Source of the DNA: Gemmatimonadota bacterium | GTDB lineage: Bacteria > Gemmatimonadota > Gemmatimonadetes > Longimicrobiales > Gaopeijiaceae | Assembly (NCBI GenBank): GCA_018678395.1 | Contig: JAHHMJ010000352.1 | Location: 1-9,414 of the forward strand | Direction of reading: 5' to 3' | DNA: 9,414 nt | In this document: positions 1 to 6,263 of the stretch, piece after piece | Numbering within the stretch: the stretch's first letter is position 1 | Layout of the letters: each line of letters starts with the position of its first letter | The notes under the pieces: model-generated | The model's database searches: none | What the model was told of the DNA's origin: nothing | The model's input: the letters and a program-made list of their open reading frames with translations, nothing else | Program-made: the position numbers and the translations under genes

Positions 1-40
1 GGGCCCTCGTCGTATCGGACTGCTTCGTGAGGGAGCGCGC

Positions 41-421
41 CTACGCGGCCGCCTCCTCCTTCACCTTGCAGTCGATGCAATAGCGGGCGTGCGGGAGCGC
101 GTCGAGACGCTCGAAGCCGACCTCTGCACCGCAGGTGTGGCACGCACCGAAGTTCTCGGGCGCGTTGTAGAGACGACGCAGCGCCTCCTCGATGCGGTAG
201 AGGTAGCGGCCTTCCTTGGTCGCGAAGAGCGCGGCCTTCTCACGCTCCATCGCTTCCGTGCCCTGGTCCGCCATGTGATCGGTGTAGACCGAGAGATCTG
301 AATCACCGGACTCGCGGTCGCGCTTCGCCATCTCGTCGAAGAGTCCGAGCGAGCGCAGCGCGCGCGCCCGCTCCTCGAGGAGTCGCTTTTCGATGTGGGC
401 AAGCTGCTTCTTGTTCAACAT
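41..421 (-). CDS. DksA/TraR-family zinc-finger transcriptional regulator
   Basis: A 126-residue protein of the DksA/TraR family, whose members bind in the RNA polymerase secondary channel and modulate initiation. The N-terminal half is helical and charged, as expected for the coiled coil. It carries a YTDHMADQGTE stretch (residues 46-56), which resembles the coiled-coil tip of the shorter YteA-like members more than the E. coli DksA tip. The C-terminal half has the family's four-cysteine finger: C94-x2-C97, 17 residues, then C115-x2-C118, with FGACHTCG and YCIDC as hallmarks. It is shorter than E. coli DksA (151 aa), so whether it works with ppGpp is not known. It starts with ATG; the nearest purine-rich GAGG lies 11 nt upstream. 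It follows fabH on the same strand after a 124-nt gap, so it may have its own promoter. The family call is secure; equivalence to DksA itself is not. Confidence 0.92.
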   Translation of the reverse strand: MLNKKQLAHIEKRLLEERARALRSLGLFDEMAKRDRESGDSDLSVYTDHMADQGTEAMEREKAALFATKEGRYLYRIEEALRRLYNAPENFGACHTCGAEVGFERLDALPHARYCIDCKVKEEAAA

Positions 422-545
422 CTCGGCCTGTACCTCGGAAGGGTCGACGGTCCTGAACCACAGTCTGCAAACCTAATGACAGGGCTCGGATCGGTCCACA
501 CGTCGCCGTTGACGCGGTGTCGCGGGTCGGTGGCGGTCCAGCCCT

Positions 546-1541
546 CTACCAACGCACCAGCGAGGCACCCCAGGTGAATCCCGACCCGAAGGCGACGAAC
601 CCGACGAGATCGCCTCGGCGGAGGCGCCCCTCGCGGGAGGCTTCCGCCAGCGCGATCGGAATGGTCGCCGCCGTCGTGTTGCCGTATCGCTGGATGTTGT
701 TGTACACACGATCATCGGACAGGCCCAGGCGCTTCTGAACCATCTGGGAGATCCGCAGATTCGCCTGATGCGGGATGAGGAGGTCGAGATCGGCTGTCGT
801 GAGTCCCTCGGCCTCGAGGACCTGGCCGAGCACTTCCGGCATCCGCCTGACTGCGTGCTTGAACACCTCGCGGCCGTCCATGCGCGGAAAGTGGCGACCC
901 GCCTCGAGATCTTCGACGCTGAGTCGGGGGTGGCGAGCGCTCGACGAGGCGTCCGCCCAAAGGGTTTCGGCGAAACGGCCGTCGGCGTGGATCCGGGTGG
1001 AGAGGATCCCCCGGTTCGGCTCGTCCGTCGCCTGCAGAATCGCCGCTCCCGCCCCGTCGCCGAACAGGACGGCCATGTCGCGGCCGCGGGTGGAACGATC
1101 CAGGCCCGTCGATTGGATCTCGACCCCCACCAGGAGCACGGTTCGGTACTGCCCCACGCGGATCCACGCATCGGCCACCGAAAGGCCGTAGACGAAGCCC
1201 GAGCACTGGGCCCGCAGGTCGAGGCAGGGCACGTCGCGCAGACCGAGCTCGCGCTGGAGGAACACGCCCGTGCCCGGAAAGAAGTGGTCCGGGCTCAGCG
1301 TGCCGAGAACGATCGCGTCGACGGCCTCGGCGGCTACACCGGCATCGGCGAGGGCCGACTCGGCGGCGCGACGGGCCATGGCCGCGCCGGTGGTGCCTTC
1401 CTCCACCCACCGTCGCTCCTCGATCCCGGTGCGCTCGCGGATCCACTCGTCCGAGGTGTCCATCCAGCGGGCCAGGTCGTCGTTCGTGACGACCCGCTCG
1501 GGCACGTCGAAGCCGGTGCCGATGATCGCGGTGCGGGGCAT
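546..1541 (-). CDS. fabH: 3-oxoacyl-ACP synthase III (KAS III, FabH-like)
   Basis: A 331-residue thiolase-fold condensing enzyme. FabH joins acetyl-CoA or a branched acyl-CoA to malonyl-ACP, the first step of type II fatty-acid synthesis in the cytosol. The complete catalytic triad is visible: C113 in AQCSGF, H258 in IPHQAN and N288 in RYGNTT. The KAS III motif GDGAGAAIL lies at 161-169 and the GSGFTWGA C-terminal signature at 319-326. The chosen ATG at 1541 gives MPRTAIIGTG, the usual FabH N-terminus, and has GAGAGG 9 nt upstream. An in-frame ATG at 1625 would add 28 residues lacking family character. The protein is about 14 residues longer than E. coli FabH and stands apart from plsX, fabD or acpP, so it could be a paralogue with another acyl substrate. 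Its divergent neighbour is the YggX-like gene. Confidence 0.93.
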   Translation of the reverse strand: MPRTAIIGTGFDVPERVVTNDDLARWMDTSDEWIRERTGIEERRWVEEGTTGAAMARRAAESALADAGVAAEAVDAIVLGTLSPDHFFPGTGVFLQRELGLRDVPCLDLRAQCSGFVYGLSVADAWIRVGQYRTVLLVGVEIQSTGLDRSTRGRDMAVLFGDGAGAAILQATDEPNRGILSTRIHADGRFAETLWADASSSARHPRLSVEDLEAGRHFPRMDGREVFKHAVRRMPEVLGQVLEAEGLTTADLDLLIPHQANLRISQMVQKRLGLSDDRVYNNIQRYGNTTAATIPIALAEASREGRLRRGDLVGFVAFGSGFTWGASLVRW

Positions 1542-1550
1542 GGGGTCAGG

Positions 1551-1556
1551 CCTCTC
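1551..1556 (-). promoter_or_regulatory. Ribosome binding site of fabH
   Basis: On the minus strand GAGAGG lies 9 nt before the ATG at 1541. It supports this start over the upstream in-frame ATG at 1625. Confidence 0.55.
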
Positions 1557-1656
1557 GAGGGTGGCGGTGAAGGAGGGGATCCGGGCCGAACCCGGCGGGT
1601 AACGCACGGTCCGGGTCGAGGGCACGCTGCCCCCGATCCGCCGTCATCGACCGGTT

Positions 1657-1660
1657 GGAG
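1657..1660 (+). promoter_or_regulatory. Ribosome binding site deciding the GTG start of the YggX-like gene
   Basis: GGAG sits 5 nt before the GTG at 1666. It supports the non-ATG start, which gives a protein of exactly family length. Confidence 0.6.
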
Positions 1661-1665
1661 CGTCC

Positions 1666-1941
1666 GTGGACACCATCGCCTGCCGCCGCTGCGGAGAGGG
1701 TCCCCGCCTCTCCCGCGCCCCGTTCCGCAACGAGATCGGTGAGCGGGTGCTCGCGGAGATCTGCGAGAACTGCTGGAAGGAGTGGCTCCAGCATCAGACG
1801 CTGCTCATCAACCACTACGGGCTCGACCCGCGCGAGAAGAAGTCGAGGGACTTTCTCTACAGCCAGGTCGAGCAGGTGCTGCTCGGCGAAGGAACCGCCG
1901 AGCAGGTCGACGTGAGCAAGCAGGGCTCGGTGGAGTGGTGA
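1666..1941 (+). CDS. YggX-like Fe(2+)-trafficking / oxidative-damage protection protein with a four-cysteine motif
   Basis: A 91-residue protein, the same length as E. coli YggX. YggX proteins are small cytosolic proteins linked to iron handling and protection of Fe-S clusters from oxidation. The match covers the core: NEIGERVLAEI, the W-x2-W-x2-H/K-Q-T-x-LIN signature (W37, W40, Q44, T45, L47-N49), and the C-terminal helix ending LLGEG. Unusually it has two CxxC pairs, C6-x2-C9 and C33-x2-C36. The first overlaps the region of the conserved single Cys of YggX. The second replaces residues that are Ser and Ala in E. coli (ISKEAW becomes ICENCW). This looks like a zinc-ribbon or iron-binding site added to the fold. 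The gene starts with GTG behind GGAG, stands alone, diverges from fabH and converges on the aminotransferase gene with only 23 nt between stop codons. The family is clear; metal and function are inferred. Confidence 0.85.
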   Translation: MDTIACRRCGEGPRLSRAPFRNEIGERVLAEICENCWKEWLQHQTLLINHYGLDPREKKSRDFLYSQVEQVLLGEGTAEQVDVSKQGSVEW

Positions 1942-1964
1942 ACGGGTTCTGAGACGGTCGCAAA

Positions 1965-3197
1965 TCAGGTCAGGACCTCGCGGACCTGCTCGAGGGCCCA
2001 CTTCAGATCGTCCTCGGCGATGACCAGGGGCGGTGCGAAGCGGATGACCTGATGGTGGGTCTCCTTGGCCAGAATGCCGCGCCCCTGGAGGGCTTCGCAA
2101 AACGGGCGTGCGGTGCCCGACTCGGGTCGGATCTCGACGCCGATCATGAGTCCCTTTCCACGCACTTCGAGCACGTGCGGCGACTCGATGGCGCGGAGCT
2201 CGTCCATGAACCACCTCCCGAGCCGATCCGAGCGCGCCACGAGGCCCTCGTCGACGATCACGTCGATTGAGGCCATGCCGACCGCGGCCCCCAGCGGATT
2301 GCCGCCGAAGGTCGATCCGTGGTCGCCCGGGTGGAAGACCTCCATGAATTCGTCGTCGGCGAGGGCGGCCGACACGGGGTAGACCCCGCCACCGAGCGCC
2401 TTTCCCACGATCAGGACGTCGGGCCTGACGTCCTCCCAGTCACAGCAGAACATGCGACCCGTCCGACCGAGGCCCGTCTGGATCTCGTCGGCCATGAACG
2501 CCACCCCGGCCTCGGCGCAGAGTTCGCGGGTGCATCCGAGGTATCCGTCCATGGGGACCACGACGCCGCCCTCTCCCTGGATCGGCTCGACCAGGAACCC
2601 GACGGTGCGGTCCGTGATCGCCTCCTCGAAGGCCCGGGCGTCTCCATAGGGCACGGTCACGAAGCCGGGCGTGAACGGCCCGAAGCCAGCGCGATACTGA
2701 GCCTCCGACGAGAAGCCGACGATGGTCGTCGTCCGCCCGTGGAAGTTGTTCGAACAGACGATGATCTCGGCCTGATCGTGCGGCACGCCCTTCACCTGGT
2801 AACCCCACTTCCGGACCATCTTGATTGCCGTCTCGACCGCCTCGGCCCCGGTGTTCATCGGGAGGGCCCTGGCGAAGCCGGTCACCTCGCAGAGCCGCTT
2901 CAGGAAGGGGCCCATACGATCGTTGTGGAACGCCCTCGACGTCAGCGTCAGCCGATCCATCTGCGCACGGGCGGCCGCGATGATGCGCGGGTGCCGGTGT
3001 CCCTGATTGACCGCCGAGTAGGCCGCGAGCATGTCGAGGTACTTCCGCCCGTCGACGTCCCACACCCAGCATCCCTCGCCTCGCTCCAGGACGACCGGAA
3101 GCGGCTTGTAGTTGTGCGCGCTGTACCGGTCGGCCTCGTCGAGATAGCGTTGTGTCGCCATGCGCTCTCCAGTGAGAATCGTCGTGGTGTCGGGCAT
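1965..3197 (-). CDS. rocD: Ornithine--oxo-acid transaminase (ornithine aminotransferase)
   Basis: A 410-residue class III PLP-dependent aminotransferase. Ornithine aminotransferase moves the delta-amino group of ornithine to 2-oxoglutarate, giving glutamate-5-semialdehyde and glutamate in arginine/ornithine breakdown or proline synthesis. It follows human OAT and Bacillus RocD almost motif by motif: AHNYKPLPV (27-35), YSAVNQGH (60-67), LTLTSRAF (83-90), PMNTGAEAVETA (113-124), NFHGRT (151-156), VEPIQGEGG (203-211), ADEIQTGLGRTG (236-247), the PLP lysine K266 in VGKALGGG, HGSTFGGNPL (293-302) and RFAPPLVI (386-393). Length is typical. The ATG at 3197 overlaps the nitrilase stop by one base (TGATG) and has GGGGG 6 nt upstream, which suggests translational coupling. 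It is the last gene of a four-gene operon. No arginase or proline gene is in view, so the pathway direction is open. Confidence 0.96.
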   Translation of the reverse strand: MPDTTTILTGERMATQRYLDEADRYSAHNYKPLPVVLERGEGCWVWDVDGRKYLDMLAAYSAVNQGHRHPRIIAAARAQMDRLTLTSRAFHNDRMGPFLKRLCEVTGFARALPMNTGAEAVETAIKMVRKWGYQVKGVPHDQAEIIVCSNNFHGRTTTIVGFSSEAQYRAGFGPFTPGFVTVPYGDARAFEEAITDRTVGFLVEPIQGEGGVVVPMDGYLGCTRELCAEAGVAFMADEIQTGLGRTGRMFCCDWEDVRPDVLIVGKALGGGVYPVSAALADDEFMEVFHPGDHGSTFGGNPLGAAVGMASIDVIVDEGLVARSDRLGRWFMDELRAIESPHVLEVRGKGLMIGVEIRPESGTARPFCEALQGRGILAKETHHQVIRFAPPLVIAEDDLKWALEQVREVLT

Positions 3198-4270
3198 CAG
3201 AGGCCCCCATCGGCGGGGATGGGGAACGCGTCCCCACCGCCCTGCCCGTATCCGACCGCCGCGCGAGCGGTCGTATCCACCCGGAAGTGGAAGACGTCCG
3301 GCCGAGCGTAGTGTCCGGTGACATCGAAATCGAACTGTGCCCGCACGATCTCGCCGGGGTCGATGTCGGCGAAGAGAATCCCCTCCTCGGCCTCGAGCGG
3401 CCCCGCGAGTCGGTCTCCCGAGGGGCCGTAGATGGCGCTCCCCCCGACGCAGAGCGTGTCCGGCCACGCCTCGAGTTCGGCCGCCAGCTCCAGGTCGTCC
3501 GGATACATCGACCGGGTGACGTACTGGTTGCACCCCAGAACGTAGCACCGGCCTTCGATCGCGATGTGCTGAAGGGTCGACTGCCACCGCGGCCGCGCGT
3601 CGGCCGTCGGGGCCAGGTAGATCTGCACCCCCTGGCCGTACATCGCCATGCGAGCGAGGGGCATGTAGTTCTCCCAGCAGATGAGGCCGCCGACGCGACC
3701 GAACGGCGTGTCGACGACCGGCAGGGTACTTCCGTCACCCTCGCCCCAGATCAGTCGCTCGGCGGCCGTCGGCTTCAGCTTGCGGTGCTTGCCCAGCAGG
3801 CGACCGTCCGGTCCGAAGTACAGCAGGGTGCAGAAGAGCGTGCCGCCGGAATAGGTCGTATCGCGCTCCACGACACCGACCACCAGGTACACGCCATGCT
3901 CGGCCGCCGCCTGACCCATGCGGTCGGTCTCGGGGCCCGGGACGCCGATGGCCGAGGCGTGGTAGCGCTCCCAGGTGCGACGCCCCGCCGGCGAGCGTCC
4001 ACCCACCGCGGTGCCGAAGGCGAGGCCCCACGGGTAGCCTCCCACGTAGGCCTCCGGGAAAACCACCAGGTCGGCGCCGCGCTCTGCGGCCGTCGCCGTA
4101 CCCTCGACCACTCGGCTCACCGCCGTCGCGGTGTCGAAGAAGGCGGCCGCGGCCTGAACGACCGCGACCCGGCCGGGCACCCGCCCGCCCCTGGCGTGGC
4201 TCGATGCATCGGTGGGCGGCCCGGAGGCGGAGGGGTCGCGTCGCGAATCGTTGGCGGCCGGTGGCGTCAC
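3197..4270 (-). CDS. Nitrilase (carbon-nitrogen hydrolase family, true-nitrilase branch)
   Basis: A 357-residue nitrilase-superfamily enzyme. Such enzymes hydrolyse nitriles to acids and ammonia, sometimes to amides, through a Glu-Lys-Cys centre. Seen here: E73 in VFPEAYVGGYPWG, K164 in GKHRKLKPT, the second Glu E171 in ERLIWGEGDGS, and C198 in GLICWENYMPLAR. The 34-residue Lys-Cys spacing and the CWENxMPLxR signature are those of true nitrilases, cyanide hydratases and plant NIT proteins rather than amidases. The GTG at 4270 has GGAG 9 nt upstream and begins 4 nt after the cyclase stop. It yields a polar 33-residue tail rich in Ser, Asp, Arg and Pro before the fold begins at RVAVVQA. A GTG at 4180 behind AGGGG would give a 327-residue form starting at the fold. 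Its stop overlaps the aminotransferase start. The substrate cannot be read from sequence; an amino-acid-like nitrile is a guess from the neighbour. Confidence 0.93.
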   Translation of the reverse strand: MTPPAANDSRRDPSASGPPTDASSHARGGRVPGRVAVVQAAAAFFDTATAVSRVVEGTATAAERGADLVVFPEAYVGGYPWGLAFGTAVGGRSPAGRRTWERYHASAIGVPGPETDRMGQAAAEHGVYLVVGVVERDTTYSGGTLFCTLLYFGPDGRLLGKHRKLKPTAAERLIWGEGDGSTLPVVDTPFGRVGGLICWENYMPLARMAMYGQGVQIYLAPTADARPRWQSTLQHIAIEGRCYVLGCNQYVTRSMYPDDLELAAELEAWPDTLCVGGSAIYGPSGDRLAGPLEAEEGILFADIDPGEIVRAQFDFDVTGHYARPDVFHFRVDTTARAAVGYGQGGGDAFPIPADGGL

Positions 4271-4274
4271 GGGA

Positions 4275-5252
4275 TCACACTCCGTCGTAGATGAGCTCGA
4301 GTACGACCTCGCCGACGATCGCGAGCGACGACGCGCGGGTCTGATCCGGGAGGTCGTGGGGCGTATGCCAGTAGCGGTTCGCCGGCCCGTACTCGAAGTC
4401 GATGATGTTGGCCGTCGGGATGCCGACCTCGTTCAGGGGGACGTGATCGTCCTGGATGAACGAGCCGCCCTCGCGCGGGAACACGGCCGCGTAGCCGAGC
4501 CGAGCCGCCGCGTCCCACACCCGGTCGACCACCCCGGGTGCGAAGCGCTCGGAGTACCGCTCGACCGGGAACGACGGGTCGGCGTCGCCCACCAGGTCGA
4601 GAAGCACCGCATAGAGCGGCGGCTGCGTCGGGTCGGCCTGCTGGGCGTAGCGCCGTGCGCCGAGCAGCATGTCGGACAGGCTCGGGCCGAAGTCCTCGCC
4701 GTCCGTGAACAGGAGATCGATACCGAGATCGTGGGCGGGCGGCTGGGCCGAGAGGTGGCGGGCCACCTGCAGCAGGACCGCGGTCCCGGACGCACCGTCG
4801 TTGGCTCCGGGGACCGGCATCTGCCGCTCGGCGAAGGTATCGGCTTGGTCGGCGAACGGGCGGGTGTCCCAGTGCGCCAGAAAGAGCAGGCGCCGGGGGG
4901 CGGCCGGCCGGAAGCGCGCGACCACGTTGGTCAGTTCGAGCGTCAGCCCGTCGAACTGGGTGTGATCCCACGTGAAGCCGTCGGTCTCGACCGCATCGGC
5001 GAGCGAGTCGAGTTGCGCCACCATCCACGCCAGCTGGGCCGCGTGCCCCTCCCGGCCCGGTATGCGGGGACCGAACGCGACCTGCCTCTCCACCAGCGCC
5101 TGTGCCGCCACTCCATCGAACGTCGGACGCGGCTCGGGCTGATCGTCGGGAGGCGTCGCCCCGTCGCCGCAGGCGAAGAGCGTCCAGAGGAGGACGGCGA
5201 CACCCGGCCGGACGACGCGGGCGGGGAGGCGGCGCGGGAGAGTGCGATCCAT
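4275..5252 (-). CDS. Glutaminyl-peptide cyclotransferase (glutaminyl cyclase), M28-like lipoprotein
   Basis: A 325-residue zinc enzyme of the M28 fold. Its likely job is converting N-terminal Gln of proteins to pyroglutamate. It matches animal-type glutaminyl cyclase motifs in order: AHWDTR (126-131), GANDGASG with zinc ligand D152, FTDGEDFG with E186 as base and D187 as probable ligand, LLDLVGDADPSFP (217-229; D219), FIQDDHVPL (265-273) and YWHTPHD with H296. The IQDDH and WH motifs favour cyclase over aminopeptidase. The N-terminus MDRTLPRRLPARVVRP is followed by a hydrophobic stretch ending LFAC, so C28 is a probable lipidation site and the enzyme sits outside the cytoplasm, membrane-anchored. 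The Phe at -2 of the lipobox is unusual. ATG at 5252 was chosen because it makes this signal; a GTG at 5291 would overlap the upstream gene. No strong ribosome site is seen. A plain M28 aminopeptidase is the main alternative. Confidence 0.88.
   Translation of the reverse strand: MDRTLPRRLPARVVRPGVAVLLWTLFACGDGATPPDDQPEPRPTFDGVAAQALVERQVAFGPRIPGREGHAAQLAWMVAQLDSLADAVETDGFTWDHTQFDGLTLELTNVVARFRPAAPRRLLFLAHWDTRPFADQADTFAERQMPVPGANDGASGTAVLLQVARHLSAQPPAHDLGIDLLFTDGEDFGPSLSDMLLGARRYAQQADPTQPPLYAVLLDLVGDADPSFPVERYSERFAPGVVDRVWDAAARLGYAAVFPREGGSFIQDDHVPLNEVGIPTANIIDFEYGPANRYWHTPHDLPDQTRASSLAIVGEVVLELIYDGV
4280..4283 (-). promoter_or_regulatory. Ribosome binding site of the nitrilase gene inside the end of the cyclase gene
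   Basis: Minus-strand GGAG lies within the last codons of the upstream gene, 9 nt before the GTG at 4270. Its placement suggests coupled translation across the 4-nt gap. Confidence 0.45.
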
Positions 5253-5280
5253 ACGGACAAGGTATCCCGGGAGACCGGGC

Positions 5281-6144
5281 TCAGCGACCACCCGAATCGT
5301 CCACCCCCATCATCTCGCGGATCTCGTGCTTGAAGCGCTCGTCCACGGGAAAGACCGAAGGCAGCGCGAGTGTCTTCGACCAGACCTCCCGCGCCTCTGC
5401 GTCCCTTCCCGTAGCCAGCAGGGTCTCCCCGAGGTCGCGCCCGAAGAGCACCGTCTCGGGATCCGCAGCGAAGGCCCGCCGATGGTGCGCCACGGCGGCG
5501 TCCCAGGTCGCCTCTCGGAGGGGGTCGATGCGGAAGAGGAGCCGACCCACGAACCGCTCGAACCCGGAGAGCGACATCACCTCGTAGTTGAGCTTGCCCA
5601 GGGTGTTGTGCGCACCCGCATGTTCAGGCTCGATCTCCAGGATGCGGTGCGTCAGGTCCCACATGCGCTGGATCAGGCGAGTCGACGTGCGCGGACCATG
5701 CTGCAGCGCCTCCCGCCCCAACGACGCCGCAGCCCAATAGAGGACCTCGGGATCGTCGGCACGCAGCGTGACGGCCGCTTCGCCCAGTGCGCCCGCCCTC
5801 TTGAACCACGCTTCGGCGAGATCCGGGTCGGGCTCGAGGATCCCCGCCACCAGTGAGGTTCGGGCCCCACGCCACAGCGCCTCGACGTCCGCCGAGTCGC
5901 GCTCCAGGCGGATGTCCAGGCGCTGTGCGGCCTCCGCGACCCGTCCCGCGAAGAAGATCTCGTCGACGACCTCGTTGCCGAATGGATCCCGCGTCGACAC
6001 GTCGACCGCAGGGGGCGGCCGCAGGGGCTGGGCCTCGATGGGGACGACCGCTGCGGCGCCGAAGCACAGCGGTACAACGCCGGCGGCGAGCAGAAGCCGT
6101 CGGACGTCACGCACGCGTGCGCGCGGAATTGCGAGCGGGAACAC
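5281..6144 (-). CDS. Exported TPR-fold protein resembling the RMDN/FAM82 family
   Basis: About 287 residues (start uncertain). A signal peptide is visible: RARVRDVRR, then LLLAAGVVPLCFGAAAVV, then a cut IEA|QP after residue 38, leaving Gln first. The mature part is helical with degenerate TPR repeats, e.g. AEAAQRLDIRLERD, LTHRILEIEPEHAGAHNTLG and LLATGRDAEAREVWSKTLA. The stretch from about residue 162 onward (an H-x-LG-x-x-x-Y start, SLSGFERFVGRLLF, then a repeat ending in LPSVFPVDERFKHEIREM) follows from memory the pattern of eukaryotic regulator-of-microtubule-dynamics proteins and their bacterial relatives. Function is unknown; a periplasmic scaffold is a guess. GTG at 6144 is preceded by AGGGGTGA 11 nt away; GTG at 6114 gives a more canonical signal peptide but no ribosome site. 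An open ATG at 6318 would run into the divergent gene. It is the first gene of the operon, 28 nt before the cyclase. Confidence 0.78.
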   Translation of the reverse strand: MFPLAIPRARVRDVRRLLLAAGVVPLCFGAAAVVPIEAQPLRPPPAVDVSTRDPFGNEVVDEIFFAGRVAEAAQRLDIRLERDSADVEALWRGARTSLVAGILEPDPDLAEAWFKRAGALGEAAVTLRADDPEVLYWAAASLGREALQHGPRTSTRLIQRMWDLTHRILEIEPEHAGAHNTLGKLNYEVMSLSGFERFVGRLLFRIDPLREATWDAAVAHHRRAFAADPETVLFGRDLGETLLATGRDAEAREVWSKTLALPSVFPVDERFKHEIREMMGVDDSGGR

Positions 6145-6263
6145 GAGCCAGTGGGTCACCCCTGACGATCGCCCAACGCCGGGGTTGTCGGCAAGCGGAT
6201 TGCATGCGGGATTCCCGATCGGCAGCTTCGACGAACGTGCCTCGTCACCCCAACCCCACGGCC
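6145..6263. promoter_or_regulatory. Divergent intergenic region between the operon and the S9 peptidase gene
   Basis: This 119-nt gap must hold the promoters of both the minus-strand operon and the peptidase gene if these are the true starts. I see no convincing -35/-10 pair. The most AT-containing part is near 6183-6215. A small palindrome, CGGGA-T-TCCCG, lies at 6207-6217 and could be a binding site, but it is too short to claim. Confidence 0.3.

Noticed and set aside
4..33. Possible stem CCCTC...GAGGG downstream of the DksA-like gene
   Set aside because: Only five good pairs around a 16-20-nt loop and no T-run, so not enough to call a terminator.
1581..1595. Small hairpin CCGGG-ccgaa-CCCGG in the fabH / YggX-like divergent region
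   Set aside because: A 5-bp stem is expected often at this base composition; no supporting regulatory feature.
768..1742. Long plus-strand open frame (324 codons) opposite fabH
   Set aside because: It lies antisense to a complete FabH with all catalytic residues, has no family motifs, and reflects high-GC codon bias.
2319..3311. Plus-strand open frame opposite the ornithine aminotransferase
   Set aside because: Arg/His/Asp-rich nonsense composition antisense to a clearly conserved gene.
3198..3587. N-terminal extension of the aminotransferase frame
   Set aside because: It overlaps the C-terminal coding part of the nitrilase and adds Arg-rich sequence; the ATG at 3197 gives normal family length.
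2440..3738. 432-codon minus-strand frame overlapping the aminotransferase and nitrilase genes in another frame
   Set aside because: No recognisable motif; both true genes fill this region in their own frames.
3287..5333. Two long plus-strand frames (3287-4294 and 4212-5333) opposite the nitrilase and cyclase genes
   Set aside because: Antisense shadows with no motif or ribosome site and charged, low-quality composition.
6185..6213. TTGTCG with a 17-nt spacer to GGGATT as a promoter of the peptidase gene
   Set aside because: The -10 element matches the consensus at only two of six positions.
5853..6263. Upstream extension of the S9 peptidase frame
   Set aside because: The signal peptide starts after 6264 and the extra sequence is Arg/Pro-rich antisense to the TPR gene.
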